DNA of 64,000 nt from Luteimonas sp. (GCA_024707405.1 JANPZU010000001.1:518877-582876), one strand, 5' to 3'; shown: positions 18,213 to 28,096, numbered from the stretch's first letter. Made by a program: numbers and translations. Notes: generated from the sequence alone by a model not told the origin.

Positions 18213-19453
18213 TGCAGACGGTCATGCCGCGTTACTGGCCGCTTGTCCTCGCCGCCACGGCGACGCTGCTGGTAACGATGGGCATACGCCAGTCGCTGGG
18301 GCTGTACGTGCAGCCCATCGCGCTGGATACGGGACTCGGCATCGCGTCGATCAGCTTCGCACTGGCGATCGCACAGCTTGTCTGGGGCGCAGTACAGCCC
18401 GTGTTCGGCGCATGGGCCGACCAGCGCGGCAGTGGGCGCGTGCTGGTCATCGGCGGACTGCTGCTGTTCGCAGGCATGGCGCTGGCGCCCACCTTCGCCA
18501 GCGGCTGGGGACTGGTGTTCACGCTGGGCGTACTGTCCGCGGCCGGTGCGGGCGCTGGAAGTTTCTCGGTGCTGATCGGCGCGACGGCCAGCGCCATTCC
18601 CGCGGAAAAACGTTCGATGGCGGCAGGCGTGATCAACGCCGGCGGCTCGGCCGGACAGTTCGTGTTCGCACCCATCACGCAGGCCGTCATCAGCGGATTC
18701 GGATGGATGGCCGCGATGTGGACGATGGCCATCGCGGCACTTGCCACGCTTCCACTGGCATGGCCGCTGCGCCGCAAACCCGCGCGGACGCCACCCTCAA
18801 CGCTCTCGACGACAACCACACCCACGACACAGCACATCGGTCTTCGCGAACAACTGCGCATTGCCGCGCGCGACCGCAGTTACTGGTGCCTGCACATCGG
18901 TTTCTTCACCTGCGGCTTCCACATCGCCTTCCTCGTGACCCACCTGCCGACCGAGATCGCACTGTGTGGATTGTCCGAACGCGTCTCCGCGATCTCGCTG
19001 GCGCTGATCGGGCTGTGCAACATCGTCGGCAGCCTGGCGGTCGGCTGGCTCGGGCAGCGCTATCGCATGAAGTCCCTGCTTGCGCTGATGTATGCCAGCC
19101 GTGCATTGCTGGTCGGGCTGTATCTGGTCTCACCGCCCACGCCGACCACGTTCTACCTGTTCGCCGCCGGACTGGGCGCGACCTGGCTGGCGACCGTACC
19201 GCCCACGGCCGGCATCATCGGCAAGCTGTTCGGCCCGCGCTATCTCGCCACGCTGTTCGGCTTCGCGTTGCTCTCGCACCAGATCGGCGGCTTCTTCGGC
19301 GCATGGCTGGGCGGATTGGCCATCGAGCGCCTCGGCGACTACACGTGGATGTGGTACGCCGACATCGTGCTTGCATTGCTGGCGGCAGCGTTCAACCTGC
19401 CGATCCGGGAAACTTCCCCACGTTCGCCGAAACCCTTGGGCCAGCCCGCATGA
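18212..19453 (+). CDS. MFS transporter
   Basis: This 413-residue protein has about 12 membrane segments in two halves, separated by a hydrophilic loop near residues 190-215 (RRKPARTPPSTLSTTTTPTTQ). The overall style (RQSLGLYVQPI, GAWADQRGSGRVLV, TVPPTAGIIGKLFGPR) resembles MFS members annotated as monocarboxylate or oxalate/formate-type transporters. The substrate and direction are unknown. Its ATG shares one base with the marR stop (TGATG), and its stop overlaps the cupin start (ATGA), so expression is coupled. Given a MarR regulator, export of a small toxic aromatic or uptake of an organic acid are both plausible. Confidence 0.9.
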   Translation: MQTVMPRYWPLVLAATATLLVTMGIRQSLGLYVQPIALDTGLGIASISFALAIAQLVWGAVQPVFGAWADQRGSGRVLVIGGLLLFAGMALAPTFASGWGLVFTLGVLSAAGAGAGSFSVLIGATASAIPAEKRSMAAGVINAGGSAGQFVFAPITQAVISGFGWMAAMWTMAIAALATLPLAWPLRRKPARTPPSTLSTTTTPTTQHIGLREQLRIAARDRSYWCLHIGFFTCGFHIAFLVTHLPTEIALCGLSERVSAISLALIGLCNIVGSLAVGWLGQRYRMKSLLALMYASRALLVGLYLVSPPTPTTFYLFAAGLGATWLATVPPTAGIIGKLFGPRYLATLFGFALLSHQIGGFFGAWLGGLAIERLGDYTWMWYADIVLALLAAAFNLPIRETSPRSPKPLGQPA

Positions 19454-19815
19454 ATGAAGCCAGCAATCGCGCCATCAACCTCGCCGGGCGACTCGCCTCG
19501 TTCGAAGGCCACTGGCAACCACGCACGGTCGCCACCTTCAACGGCCACGACATCATGGTGGTGAAGATCAAGGGCGCGTTCACCTGGCACAGCCATGACG
19601 ACACCGACGATCTGTTCCTGGTGCTGCATGGCCGCATTCGCATCGAGCTGCGCGATGGCGACGTCGAATTGGGCCCGGGCGAACTGTTCGTCGTGCCGCG
19701 CGATGCCGAGCACCGTCCGGTGGCCGACGAAGAAGCACATGTCCTGCTGATCGAACGGACGGGGACGCCGAACACCGGTGATCCGGCAACCGCCGCCAAG
19801 CGCTCCGTGATCTGA
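19450..19815 (+). CDS. cupin-domain protein
   Basis: This is a 121-residue single cupin. Motif 1 reads TWHSHDDTDDLFLVLHGRIRIEL and motif 2 reads ELGPGELFVVPRDAEHRPVADEE, with His, His and Glu/Asp-type metal ligands in the usual places. It is cytosolic, with no leader. It could be a small metalloenzyme or a binding protein that handles the compound moved by the MFS protein. It starts inside the MFS stop codon and is the last gene of the operon. It ends three bases before the convergent zur gene, with no terminator visible between them. Confidence 0.88.
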   Translation: MNEASNRAINLAGRLASFEGHWQPRTVATFNGHDIMVVKIKGAFTWHSHDDTDDLFLVLHGRIRIELRDGDVELGPGELFVVPRDAEHRPVADEEAHVLLIERTGTPNTGDPATAAKRSVI

Positions 19816-19818
19816 GGA

Positions 19819-20322
19819 TCAATCTTCCGCGGTAGCCGTTGCGCACTCCGCGCACAGGCCATGCACTTCCAGCGTCTGCGCCTGCGGCACGAAGCCCAGC
19901 GCACGCGCGCGCTCGTCCAGTGCAGCGACGACCTGCATATCTTCCAGTTCCACCGCGTTGTGGCAGGAATCGCAGATCAGGAACGGCACCGAATGCTGGG
20001 CGCTGTTCGGATGATGGCATGCAACGAAAGCATTGACCGACTGCAGCTTGTGGATGAAGCCGTTGGCGAGCAGGAAATCCAGCGCGCGATAGATGGTCGG
20101 CGGCGCATCGGCGCCGGCACCTTCGCCCGAACGCACCATGTCGAGCAGGTCGTAGGCCTTGACCGGCCTGCCGGCCTCGGCGATCAGTCCCAGCACGCGT
20201 GCGCGGATCGGCGTGAGCCGCAGGCCCCGTTCGCCACAGGCCTTTTCCACCGCGCGCACGAACGCCTTGGCGTCGTGGACATGGTGGTGGGGGTCGGTAC
20301 AGGTGTGTTCGTGCGTGCTCAT
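19819..20322 (-). CDS. zur: Fur-family regulator, zinc uptake regulator Zur type
   Basis: This is a 167-residue Fur-family repressor. The His-rich start (HEHTCTDPHHHVHD) and the winged helix (LTPIRARVLGLIAEAGRPVKAYDLLDMV) precede FVACHHPNSAQHSVPFLICDSCHNAVEL, which carries the regulatory metal ligands and the first CxxC. The C-terminal GLCAEC gives the second CxxC of the structural zinc. The wording is nearer Zur than Fur. With zinc bound it would repress zinc uptake genes, and the ZnuD-like receptor 2.6 kb away is a natural target. The ATG at 20322 lacks a clear Shine-Dalgarno sequence. The gene lies 31 bases downstream of gltX on the same strand. Confidence 0.92.
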   Translation of the reverse strand: MSTHEHTCTDPHHHVHDAKAFVRAVEKACGERGLRLTPIRARVLGLIAEAGRPVKAYDLLDMVRSGEGAGADAPPTIYRALDFLLANGFIHKLQSVNAFVACHHPNSAQHSVPFLICDSCHNAVELEDMQVVAALDERARALGFVPQAQTLEVHGLCAECATATAED

Positions 20323-20353
20323 GGGGACAGGATGGTGTCGGAATCGCCTTGTC

Positions 20354-21766
20354 TCAAGTCGCGTCGCCAGCCGGCACCTTGGCGATGGCGGCGTCGATGC
20401 GGGCCAGCGCCTCGTCGCGACCGGCCAGGTAAACCGTTTGCGAGATATCCGGGCTGACCTGGGTGCCGGTGATCGCCACGCGCATCGGCTGCGCCACCTT
20501 GCCCATGCCCAGCCCCAGCGCTTCGGCCGTGGCGTGCAGCGCCTCGCCGATGGCCTCGGGATTCCATTGTGGCAGTGCCGCCAGTCGCTGGCGTGCATCA
20601 CGCAACGATGCGTCGGTGCCCGCCTTCAGGTGCTTGGCGACCGCGGCATCGTCGTACTCCGTCAGCGGGCCGAACCAGACGGCCGCGCGTTCGGCCATTT
20701 CCTTCAGCGTCTGCACGCGATCGCGCAGCGCGACCACGATGTCCGCCGGCGCCGGGCCCTTCGTCAGCTCGTACCCGGCCTGCTGCAGGTGCCATGCCAA
20801 GTGCGTGGCGACCGCGGCAGGATCGTCGTTCTTCAGGTATTGCTGGTTGAGCCAGCCGAGCTTGGCCGGATCGAGGCGCGATGCCTTGGCGTTCACGTCC
20901 TTCAGCTCGAACAGTTGCTGCATCTCCGCAATACTGAATATCTCCTGGTCGCCGTGCGACCAGCCCAGCCGCACGAGGTAGTTCAGCAACGCGTGCGGCA
21001 GGTAGCCGGCATCGCGGTACTGCATCACGTCAGCCGCGCCGGTGCGCTTGGACAGCTTGGCGCCCTGCTCGTCCAGGATCATCGGCAAATGCGCGAACGC
21101 GGGCACGGGCGCGCCCAGCGCTTCGTACAGGTTGATCTGGCGCGGCGTGTTGTTGACGTGGTCGTCGCCGCGCACCACGTCGGTGATGCGCATGTCGATG
21201 TCGTCCACCACCACCGCGAAGTTGTACGTGGCATAGCCGTCCGGTCGGAAGATGACGAGGTCGTCGAGTTCACTGTTGGCGATCTCGATGCGGCCCTTCA
21301 CCTTGTCGTCCCACGCCACCACGCCATCGACCGGGTTGCGAAAGCGGATCACGCGGTTGGGATCGTCGCGCCGGCCTTCGTTGCGGTCGCGATAGGCACC
21401 GTTGTAGCGCGGCTTGTCGCCCTTCGCCATCGCCACTTCGCGCATGGCGTCGAGTTCTTCCTTCGACTCGTAGGCGTAATAGGCCTTGCCTTCGGCAACG
21501 AGTCGTTCGGCAACCTCGCGATACCGGTCGAGCCGGTGCGTCTGGTAGATCGGGCCTTCGTCGTAGTCCAGGCCCAGCCATGCCATCGCATCGAGGATGG
21601 CGTCGATCGCCGCCTGCGTGCTGCGCTCGCGGTCGGTGTCCTCGATGCGCAGCACGAACTCGCCGCCACGATGGCGCGATTCCAGCCAGCAGTAGAGCGC
21701 GGTGCGTGCGCCGCCGATATGGAGGTATCCGGTGGGACTGGGAGCGAAACGGGTACGGCAGGCCAT
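20354..21766 (-). CDS. gltX: glutamate--tRNA ligase
   Basis: GltX charges tRNA-Glu. At 470 residues it is a normal bacterial class I enzyme. The HIGH-type motif is [13 protein letters not shown] near residue 10, and KLSKR is the KMSKS-type loop near residue 240. WDDKVKG and [14 protein letters not shown] are typical of the family. The C-terminal anticodon-binding helices follow. The start at 21766 gives [11 protein letters not shown]; an upstream TTG is less likely. No strong ribosome binding site is seen. It is divergent from lpxH across a region that holds a GTAG-headed palindrome. Confidence 0.97.
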   Translation of the reverse strand: MACRTRFAPSPTGYLHIGGARTALYCWLESRHRGGEFVLRIEDTDRERSTQAAIDAILDAMAWLGLDYDEGPIYQTHRLDRYREVAERLVAEGKAYYAYESKEELDAMREVAMAKGDKPRYNGAYRDRNEGRRDDPNRVIRFRNPVDGVVAWDDKVKGRIEIANSELDDLVIFRPDGYATYNFAVVVDDIDMRITDVVRGDDHVNNTPRQINLYEALGAPVPAFAHLPMILDEQGAKLSKRTGAADVMQYRDAGYLPHALLNYLVRLGWSHGDQEIFSIAEMQQLFELKDVNAKASRLDPAKLGWLNQQYLKNDDPAAVATHLAWHLQQAGYELTKGPAPADIVVALRDRVQTLKEMAERAAVWFGPLTEYDDAAVAKHLKAGTDASLRDARQRLAALPQWNPEAIGEALHATAEALGLGMGKVAQPMRVAITGTQVSPDISQTVYLAGRDEALARIDAAIAKVPAGDAT

Positions 21767-21804
21767 GCGCGAGGACACTGATACGGGCAATGCGCGATTT
21801 TACC

Positions 21805-21826
21805 GTAGGGCGGGCCTTGGCCCGCC
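21805..21826 (+). repeat. GTAG-headed REP-like palindrome
   Basis: GTAG is followed by a GC-rich hairpin (GGCGGGCC, TT, GGCCCGCC). It lies between gltX and lpxH and nearly matches the inverted copy at 31585-31607. The GTAG head resembles the SMAG class of REPs of Stenotrophomonas. Confidence 0.75.
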
Positions 21827-21916
21827 ATGCCTTTCAGCGAATACCGTAGCCGACGGGTGCAGACGGGCCAGGGCCCGCTCCCGGATCAAGTCCGGGGCAG
21901 GCTCTACAATCTGCCG

Positions 21917-22648
21917 ATGGCAACGCTCTTCATCTCCGACCTGCACCTCGATCCGGAACGCCCGGACATCACCCGGTTGTTCGGCGATTTCCTCGACGGC
22001 GAAGCCCGTGGGGCCGACGCGCTCTACATCCTCGGCGACCTGTTCGAAGCCTGGGTGGGCGACGACGATCCCTCCGAAACCGGTAAGTTCGTCGCCGACC
22101 GTCTCAAGGCTCTTGTCGATGCCGGCGTGCCCGTGTCCTTCCAGCGCGGCAACCGGGACTTCCTGCTCGGCGACGATTTCGCCCGCCGCGCCGGCATCTC
22201 GATCCTGCCCGACCCTGCGGTGATCGTGCTCGATGGCAAGCCAACCCTGCTGATGCATGGCGACCTGCTGTGCACCGAAGACATCGCCTACCAGCAGTTT
22301 CGTGCGCAAACGCGCGAACCGGGATGGCAGCAACGCTTCCTGTCGCAACCGCTCGATGCACGCCTCGCATTCGCCAGCCAGGCACGCGCGGCCAGCCAGG
22401 CGCGCCAGGGCGAACTGCGCGATGCCGGCACGATGGAAACCATCACCGACGTATCACCGACGACCGTCGATGAGTATTTCACCCGCTACGGCATCGACAC
22501 CTTGATCCACGGCCATACCCATCGCCCGGCGATCCACTCGCTCCAGGTGGAGGGCCGGAATTGCAAGCGCATCGTGCTGGGGGATTGGTACGAACACGGC
22601 TCGGTGTTGCGCATGGATGACGGCGACATGCGACTCGACGCTCTGTAA
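21917..22648 (+). CDS. lpxH: UDP-2,3-diacylglucosamine diphosphatase
   Basis: LpxH cleaves UDP-2,3-diacylglucosamine to lipid X and UMP in lipid A synthesis, at the inner face of the cytoplasmic membrane. At 243 residues it is the normal length. The calcineurin-like metal motifs are all present: SDLHLD, GDLFEAW, RGNRDFLL, LMHGDLLC and IHGHTHRP. The MATLFISDLHL start at 21917 fits the family. It is a single gene, followed by 132 bases without a recognisable gene before the convergent DUF455 gene. Confidence 0.96.
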   Translation: MATLFISDLHLDPERPDITRLFGDFLDGEARGADALYILGDLFEAWVGDDDPSETGKFVADRLKALVDAGVPVSFQRGNRDFLLGDDFARRAGISILPDPAVIVLDGKPTLLMHGDLLCTEDIAYQQFRAQTREPGWQQRFLSQPLDARLAFASQARAASQARQGELRDAGTMETITDVSPTTVDEYFTRYGIDTLIHGHTHRPAIHSLQVEGRNCKRIVLGDWYEHGSVLRMDDGDMRLDAL

Positions 22649-22780
22649 ATCCCCGGCTCGTTGAGCATCCGGCGCGCGGCGGCGCGCCAAGCCGAATCAT
22701 GTCGGGCTCTGCCCAGCGGCGCGGCTCCGTCTTGCGGGTGAATGACGGGCATTTCGACCTGTCCACCATCGAACACTGAC

Positions 22781-23590
22781 TCAGGCGTTTCCTGCCACCT
22801 GCATCAACGCGGACAGTTCCTTTTCGCTGAAGCCTGCGGCCGCGCGCGCCTCGACGTTGAACGGCCCATGCAACACGGCGCGCGCGTACTCGGCCAGCAG
22901 TTCGCGGAATTTCGGTTCCGGCGCGATGCCATCGCGTTCGCAATACCAGCGGAACCATCGGCTGCCTGCAGCGACATGCGATACCTCTTCGCGCAGGATC
23001 GTTTCGAGGATCCCGACCGTTGCGTCGTCACCCAACGAACGCAACTTGACGATCATCCCCGGCGTCACATCGAGTCCGCGTGCCTCCAGCACACGCGGCA
23101 CCAGCGCCATCCTCGCCAAGCCATCGTGCGCGGTCTTCTCGCACATCTCCCACAGGCCGTTGTGCGCGTCGAAATCGCCGTAATCGTGGCCGAGCGCCTG
23201 CAGGCGCCCTCGCAGCATCGTGAAGTGGCGCGCTTCGTCGTCGGCGATGCGCACCCAGTCGGCGTAAAAATCGTCGGGCAGGCCTCGGAAACGGTAGGCC
23301 GCATCCCACGCCAAGTCGACGGCATTGAGTTCGATGTGCGCGATGGAATGGACGAAGGCCGCACGGCCTTCGACGCTGCCGAAACCACGCCGCGGCAGGT
23401 CGCGCGGATGCACCAGCAGCGGACGCTCGGGACGACCCGGCATGCGGATCGCGTGCGGTGGCGGCGCGTCGTGCGGGATGGACAATTCGCCGCGCAGGAA
23501 TGCCGCGGCATGGCGATGGGTCAGCGCGATCTTGTCGTCGATGTCCGCCGCGTCGAGGCATTCGCGCGCGGCGTCGAACAGCGTGGGCAT
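22781..23590 (-). CDS. DUF455 ferritin-like protein
   Basis: This 269-residue protein has the four-helix ferritin-like fold of the DUF455 family. The metal ligands would be the Glu and His in HSIAHIELNAVDLAWD, the IADDEARHF motif, and ILREEVSHVAAGSRWF near residue 220, two EExxH-like sets for a di-iron centre. Function is unknown; some relatives are described as modifying tRNA or other substrates, but I cannot decide. The start at 23590 lies 10 bases after the purF stop, so it is probably co-transcribed with purF. Confidence 0.88.
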   Translation of the reverse strand: MPTLFDAARECLDAADIDDKIALTHRHAAAFLRGELSIPHDAPPPHAIRMPGRPERPLLVHPRDLPRRGFGSVEGRAAFVHSIAHIELNAVDLAWDAAYRFRGLPDDFYADWVRIADDEARHFTMLRGRLQALGHDYGDFDAHNGLWEMCEKTAHDGLARMALVPRVLEARGLDVTPGMIVKLRSLGDDATVGILETILREEVSHVAAGSRWFRWYCERDGIAPEPKFRELLAEYARAVLHGPFNVEARAAAGFSEKELSALMQVAGNA

Positions 23591-23600
23591 CGCGCCGCGC

Positions 23601-25073
23601 TCAGAGCGCCAGCCGGCGCTGCCGCTTGGCATCGTCCGAGCGCGCCTGCTTGAGGCCCTCGAAATAACCCGGCTCGACGCCAGTGACGTATTCGCCGCTG
23701 AAGCAGGAGGTATCGAACACCATGCCCGGGAACTTCGGGCCGGCCACCGCCTTCTCCAGATCAGGCAGATCCTGGTAGATCAGCCAGTCGCAACCGATCA
23801 TCCGCTCGATCTCTTCCTCGCTGCGACCGTGCGCGATGAGCTCCTCGGGCGTCGGCATGTCGATGCCGTAGATGTTCGGATGCCTGACCGGCGGCGCGGC
23901 CGAAGCGAGGTACACCTTGCGCGCACCGGCATCGCGCGCCATCTGCACGATCTGCTGCGAAGTGGTGCCGCGCACGATCGAATCGTCCACCAGCAGCACC
24001 ACGCGGTTGCGGAATTCCAGCGTGATCGGATTGAGCTTGCGCTTGACCGATTTCACGCGTTCGCCCTGCCCCGGCATGATGAAGGTACGGCCGACGTAGC
24101 GGTTCTTGATGAAGCCCTCGCGGTACTTCACGCCCAGCACGTTGGCGATCTCCAACGCGGCATCGCGCGAGGTATCGGGGATCGGGATGACCGTGTCGAT
24201 GTCGTGGTCGGGACGCAGGCGCAGGATCTTCTCGCCCAGGGTCACGCCCATGCGCATGCGCGCCTTGTGCACGGAGATGTTCTCGATCATCGAGTCCGGG
24301 CGCGCGAAATAGACGTATTCGAAGATGCACGGCGCGTGCTTCTCCGGCTCGGCACACTGCCTGGTGTGCAGCTCGCCACGCGGGGTGATGACCACGCCCT
24401 CGCCCGGCGCGATGTCGCGCACGCGCTCGAAGCCGAGGATGTCGAGCGCCACCGATTCGGAGGCGATGGCATATTCGTTGCCGGCATCGGTCTCGCGCTT
24501 GCCCAGCACCAGCGGACGGATGCCGTGCGGGTCGCGGAATGCCACCAGGCCGAGGCCCAGCACGGTCGCGACCACCGCGTAACCGCCACGCGCACGGCGG
24601 GCAACGCCCTCGATCGCGCGGAACGCGGCTTCAGGCGTCAGCGTGCGGCTCTTGTCCAGCTCATGCGCGAACACGTTGAGCAGCACTTCCGAATCCGAGC
24701 CGGTGTTGATGTTGCGACGATCCTGCTCGAACACCTCGCGGCGCAGCGCATCTGTGTTGATCAGGTTGCCGTTGTGCGCCAGCGCGATGCCATAGGGCGA
24801 GTTGACGTAGAACGGCTGCGCCTCGTCGCTGCCTTCGCTGCCCGCCGTGGGGTAGCGGCAATGCGCGATGCCGACGCGACCTTCCAGCAGCGCCATCGTC
24901 TTCGCGTTGAACACGTCACGCACCAGGCCGTTGCCCTTGTGCACCCGCAACTGCGTGCCGTTGGCGGTGGCGATGCCTGCCGCGTCCTGTCCGCGGTGCT
25001 GGAGGACGGTCAGGCCGTCGTACAGCGCTGCCGCGACGTCCGTGGTACCTGCGATGCCGACGATGCCGCACAT
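23601..25073 (-). CDS. purF: amidophosphoribosyltransferase
   Basis: PurF makes 5-phosphoribosylamine from PRPP and glutamine, the first committed step of purine synthesis. It has 490 residues. Cys2 (MCGIVGIAG) is the glutaminase nucleophile after Met removal. AHNGNLIN and GSDSEVLL follow in the Ntn domain. [15 protein letters not shown] is the PRPP-binding loop. Near the C terminus [12 protein letters not shown] and [13 protein letters not shown] are conserved. It lies 36 bases after a SPOR-domain gene. The cvpA gene often found between the two in proteobacteria is absent here. Confidence 0.97.
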   Translation of the reverse strand: MCGIVGIAGTTDVAAALYDGLTVLQHRGQDAAGIATANGTQLRVHKGNGLVRDVFNAKTMALLEGRVGIAHCRYPTAGSEGSDEAQPFYVNSPYGIALAHNGNLINTDALRREVFEQDRRNINTGSDSEVLLNVFAHELDKSRTLTPEAAFRAIEGVARRARGGYAVVATVLGLGLVAFRDPHGIRPLVLGKRETDAGNEYAIASESVALDILGFERVRDIAPGEGVVITPRGELHTRQCAEPEKHAPCIFEYVYFARPDSMIENISVHKARMRMGVTLGEKILRLRPDHDIDTVIPIPDTSRDAALEIANVLGVKYREGFIKNRYVGRTFIMPGQGERVKSVKRKLNPITLEFRNRVVLLVDDSIVRGTTSQQIVQMARDAGARKVYLASAAPPVRHPNIYGIDMPTPEELIAHGRSEEEIERMIGCDWLIYQDLPDLEKAVAGPKFPGMVFDTSCFSGEYVTGVEPGYFEGLKQARSDDAKRQRRLAL

Positions 25074-25109
25074 GAGTCTGTTTCCGGTGTGTAGGGGCCG
25101 ACCGACAGG

Positions 25110-26093
25110 TCAGGGATGCTGGCGCACGATGCCGTCGATGCCGACGACCGTCTTGACCCGCGACTTCAGTCGTTCCGCGTCTTCACGGCTGGCCACCGGG
25201 CCTGCCTTGACGCGCGTCAGGCGACCGTTGTCGGTATCGACGTTGTCGGTGAATGCCACGATGCCCTGCCCGCGCAGACGGTCACGCAGCGCGGTGGCTT
25301 CGGTGGCATTGCGCAAGGCGGTGACCTGCACCACGAAGCCCACGTTCGGCGCTGCCGTCGGTTGCGCTGCCGGTGCCGCCGTCGGTGCCTGGCTCGGTGC
25401 CGTCGTCGGCGTGCGGGCCGGCTCGGTTCTCGTCGTGGCAGCGGCCGGCGGGGTGGCCGGCGGTTGCGATGCGGCCGGCGTCGGCCGTGGCGTCGTCGCG
25501 GCGGCCGTCGTCGTCGATGCCGGCTGTGCGGCATCGAGTGCGACCACACGCGGCGAAACGTCTTCACGCAGGCTCGCGGCACGCAACCTCACGATTTCGG
25601 CCTCGGCCCGGGTGGCGAAAGGCCCGAGGCGGACACGGTGAGCCTGTCGGTCGTTGAGCGTGTAGGCCTCGGCATAGCCGGCAAGCCCGACATCGCCCAA
25701 CTGCCGCAGCACCGTCCGGGCATCGCCATCGGACGCGAACGAACCGTAATGCACGGCGTAGTCGCCCCCCGCCACCGTCGGCGGCAAGGGATCGGCGTCT
25801 TCGGCCTGGTCGCCGTCCGCCACCGGTTGCGACGCGGTGTCGACGGTCGGCAACGCGCCTTCGTCCCCACCGGCGGGCGCACCCAGCACGCCACCTTGCG
25901 GCGCTTGCCCGGGCGTGACCAACGGCAGGTCGACCGTCCTGAACGCCGACGTGGGCGCATCGGGCACTCGCAGCGGAAGGTCGGACACGCCGCTGTCGGG
26001 CGCAGGGCCCTTGACCAGCATCGGCAGGAAGATCACGGCCAGCGCGACCAGCACGGCCGCGCCGACGAGGCGCTGTTTCAGTCGGGGATCCAT
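25110..26093 (-). CDS. SPOR-domain protein (DedD-like) with two SPOR repeats
   Basis: This is a 327-residue bitopic membrane protein. A short cytosolic start (MDPRLKQR) is followed by one membrane helix (LVGAAVLVALAVIFLPMLV). A SPOR-like repeat runs over about residues 110-165 (YAVHYGSFASDGDA...RVRLGPFATRAEAE). A Pro/Ala/Thr-rich linker follows, then a second SPOR domain at about 250-325 (FVVQVTALRNATEATALRDRLRG). SPOR domains bind denuded glycan strands at the division septum. The position between folC and purF is that of dedD in other proteobacteria. The duplicated SPOR region is a little unusual for DedD. Confidence 0.88.
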   Translation of the reverse strand: MDPRLKQRLVGAAVLVALAVIFLPMLVKGPAPDSGVSDLPLRVPDAPTSAFRTVDLPLVTPGQAPQGGVLGAPAGGDEGALPTVDTASQPVADGDQAEDADPLPPTVAGGDYAVHYGSFASDGDARTVLRQLGDVGLAGYAEAYTLNDRQAHRVRLGPFATRAEAEIVRLRAASLREDVSPRVVALDAAQPASTTTAAATTPRPTPAASQPPATPPAAATTRTEPARTPTTAPSQAPTAAPAAQPTAAPNVGFVVQVTALRNATEATALRDRLRGQGIVAFTDNVDTDNGRLTRVKAGPVASREDAERLKSRVKTVVGIDGIVRQHP

Positions 26094-26151
26094 CGGCCAG
26101 GGACGGGCAGCGGGAAATGCGGATTATACGCCCGCGTGCCCGCCGCTTCCG

Positions 26152-27423
26152 TTAACGCAGGGACAGCGACTGCAACGCAGTGACGGCCGCATGGAACGAT
26201 CCGAACACGAGGATCCGGTCGCCAGGCGACGCATCAGCCATCGCCGCTGCCAGTGCATCCCCGACCCGGGCGTGTCGTCCGGCCTCGGCCAGCGCAACAT
26301 CCCGCAGCCTGTCTGCCAGCGCATCGACATCGATGCCGCGGACACCGGCATCGAGCGTGCCGGCCAGCCACCAGCGATCCACCTGCGGCGAGAGCGCTGA
26401 CGCGACACCCGCCACGTCCTTGTCGCCGAGCGCGGCATACACCGCGTGCATCCGCCCATTGGATGGCGATGCCCGCAGCCAGGCCGCCAGTTGACCGGCC
26501 GCCTGCGGGTTGTGGCCCACGTCGACCACGATCTCGACCCCGCCCCTCTCGAATCGCTGCAGCCGTCCCGGCAGGTGCGCCGACGCGACGCCATTCGCGA
26601 AGGCCGCGTCGTCGATCTGGACATCCAGCGCACGCAGCGCCGCAATCGCGATGGCCGCGTTGCGCAACTGCACCGGCGCGGCCAATGTCGGCAACGGCAG
26701 GTCGAGCGCAAATCCGAGCTCGCGCCAGCGCCATCCACCTTCGTCGTTGTGTTCGAAGAAAAAATCGCTGCCGGCGCGGATCGCCGATGCACCGATGGCA
26801 TAGGCATGGCGCAACACGCTGGCGGGCGGATCGTCGTCGCCGAGCACCAGCGGCTTCCACGCGCGTGCGATGCCGGCCTTCTCGAAACCGATGGCCTCGC
26901 GGTCGTCGCCCAGCCAGTCCTGGTGGTCGAGAGCGACCGTGGTGACGACAGCGACATCGGAATCGACGAGGTTGGTCGCATCGAGGCGCCCGCCCAGGCC
27001 GACTTCGAGAATCGTCAGGTCGAGCGTGCTGCGCTCGAACAACCACAGCGCGGCCAGCGTGCCGAATTCGAAGTACGTCAGTGGCACGTCGCCGCGCGCG
27101 GCTTCCACGATCGAGAACGCTTCGACCAGCGCTTCGTCCGTGGCTTCCCGTCCGTCGATGCGGACGCGTTCGTTGTACTTCAGCAGATGCGGCGAGGTGT
27201 AAGTGCCCACGCGCAATCCCGCGGCTCGCGCGATGGCTTCGATGAAGGCCACGGTCGAGCCTTTCCCGTTCGTGCCCGCGACCGTCACCACCCGCGCAGC
27301 CGGCTTGCCCAGCCCCATCGCCGCGGCGACCTCGCGCACGCGCTCGAGGCCCATCTCGATGGCCTCGGGGTGCTGGCGCTCGATGTAATCGAGCCAGTCG
27401 TCGAGGTTGACCGGAGTCGTCAT
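26152..27423 (-). CDS. folC: bifunctional tetrahydrofolate synthase/dihydrofolate synthase
   Basis: FolC adds glutamate to dihydropteroate and to folates. At 423 residues it matches the family. VVTVAGTNGKGSTVAFIE is the ATP-binding loop near residue 55, YTSPHLLKYNERVRIDG follows, and VVTTVALDHQDWLG is the conserved Mur-ligase style motif with the metal His. VDVGHNPQAA lies near residue 300 in the C-terminal domain. The start at 27423 lacks a clear ribosome binding site. The order folC, SPOR protein, purF on one strand suggests one transcript. Confidence 0.95.
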   Translation of the reverse strand: MTTPVNLDDWLDYIERQHPEAIEMGLERVREVAAAMGLGKPAARVVTVAGTNGKGSTVAFIEAIARAAGLRVGTYTSPHLLKYNERVRIDGREATDEALVEAFSIVEAARGDVPLTYFEFGTLAALWLFERSTLDLTILEVGLGGRLDATNLVDSDVAVVTTVALDHQDWLGDDREAIGFEKAGIARAWKPLVLGDDDPPASVLRHAYAIGASAIRAGSDFFFEHNDEGGWRWRELGFALDLPLPTLAAPVQLRNAAIAIAALRALDVQIDDAAFANGVASAHLPGRLQRFERGGVEIVVDVGHNPQAAGQLAAWLRASPSNGRMHAVYAALGDKDVAGVASALSPQVDRWWLAGTLDAGVRGIDVDALADRLRDVALAEAGRHARVGDALAAAMADASPGDRILVFGSFHAAVTALQSLSLR

Positions 27424-27451
27424 GGCCGATGCACGATGTGCCTGGCGCGGA

Positions 27452-28096
27452 TCAGAGCGCGCGGTGCACCGCTTCGCCGAAGAATGCAGTGTGGTGCGAG
27501 CAGTCGTTGAGGCGGACGACATCGAGATGGTCGATGTCGTCGCCTTCCAGCAGGTTCAGCGTGGTCGGCGCCTGCCGGAACGTCCACAGCCGCGAGAACG
27601 GGATGCCGAGCACGTGGCAGAGGATCACGCGATTGACCGCATCGTGCGCGACGACCAGCAATGTGTCCTGCGGCCCCAGCCCCTCGCAGGCCCAAGCGAA
27701 GGCCTGCCAGGCGCGCACGAAGACCTGGTGGATCGATTCGCCTCCCGGCATCTGCACGGTGTCGGGCGATTCGCGCCATTCACGCAGCAGCTCGGGATCG
27801 CGCTCGCGGATCTCGCTGGCCAGCAGCCCTTCCCAGGTGCCGTGCGCGATTTCCATCAATCCCTTCTCGGTCGTCAGCATCGGTGCGCGCATGTCGCCCA
27901 GCGCGAGCTGCGCAGTGCGGTAGGCACGGCCGAGCGGCGAGCTGACCGCACGGTCGATGCGCACGTCGCGCAGGCGCTCGCCCAGCAGGCGGGCCTGCTT
28001 TTCGCCAACCGGCGACAACGGAATATCTTCCTGCCCCTGGTAGCGGCCTTCGGCATTCCACGGCGTCTCGCCATGGCGGGCAAGCAGGATTCTCAT
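27452..28096 (-). CDS. histidine phosphatase family protein (phosphoglycerate mutase-like)
   Basis: This is a 214-residue branch 1 histidine phosphatase. ILLARHGETPWNAEGRYQG carries the catalytic His in RHG. SSPLGRAYRTAQL, Glu in EIAHGTWEG, and VVAHDAVNR with the second His complete the pocket. It could be a broad phosphatase, a cobalamin-phosphate phosphatase or a phosphoglycerate mutase-like enzyme; the family does not allow a finer call from sequence. It lies 28 bases upstream of folC on the same strand and is probably the first gene of that group. Confidence 0.9.
   Translation of the reverse strand: MRILLARHGETPWNAEGRYQGQEDIPLSPVGEKQARLLGERLRDVRIDRAVSSPLGRAYRTAQLALGDMRAPMLTTEKGLMEIAHGTWEGLLASEIRERDPELLREWRESPDTVQMPGGESIHQVFVRAWQAFAWACEGLGPQDTLLVVAHDAVNRVILCHVLGIPFSRLWTFRQAPTTLNLLEGDDIDHLDVVRLNDCSHHTAFFGEAVHRAL

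Noticed and set aside
20159..21781. A 540-codon plus-strand frame opposite gltX
   Set aside because: It is antisense to a clear GltX with all synthetase motifs, and its own sequence has no domain and an unnatural composition.
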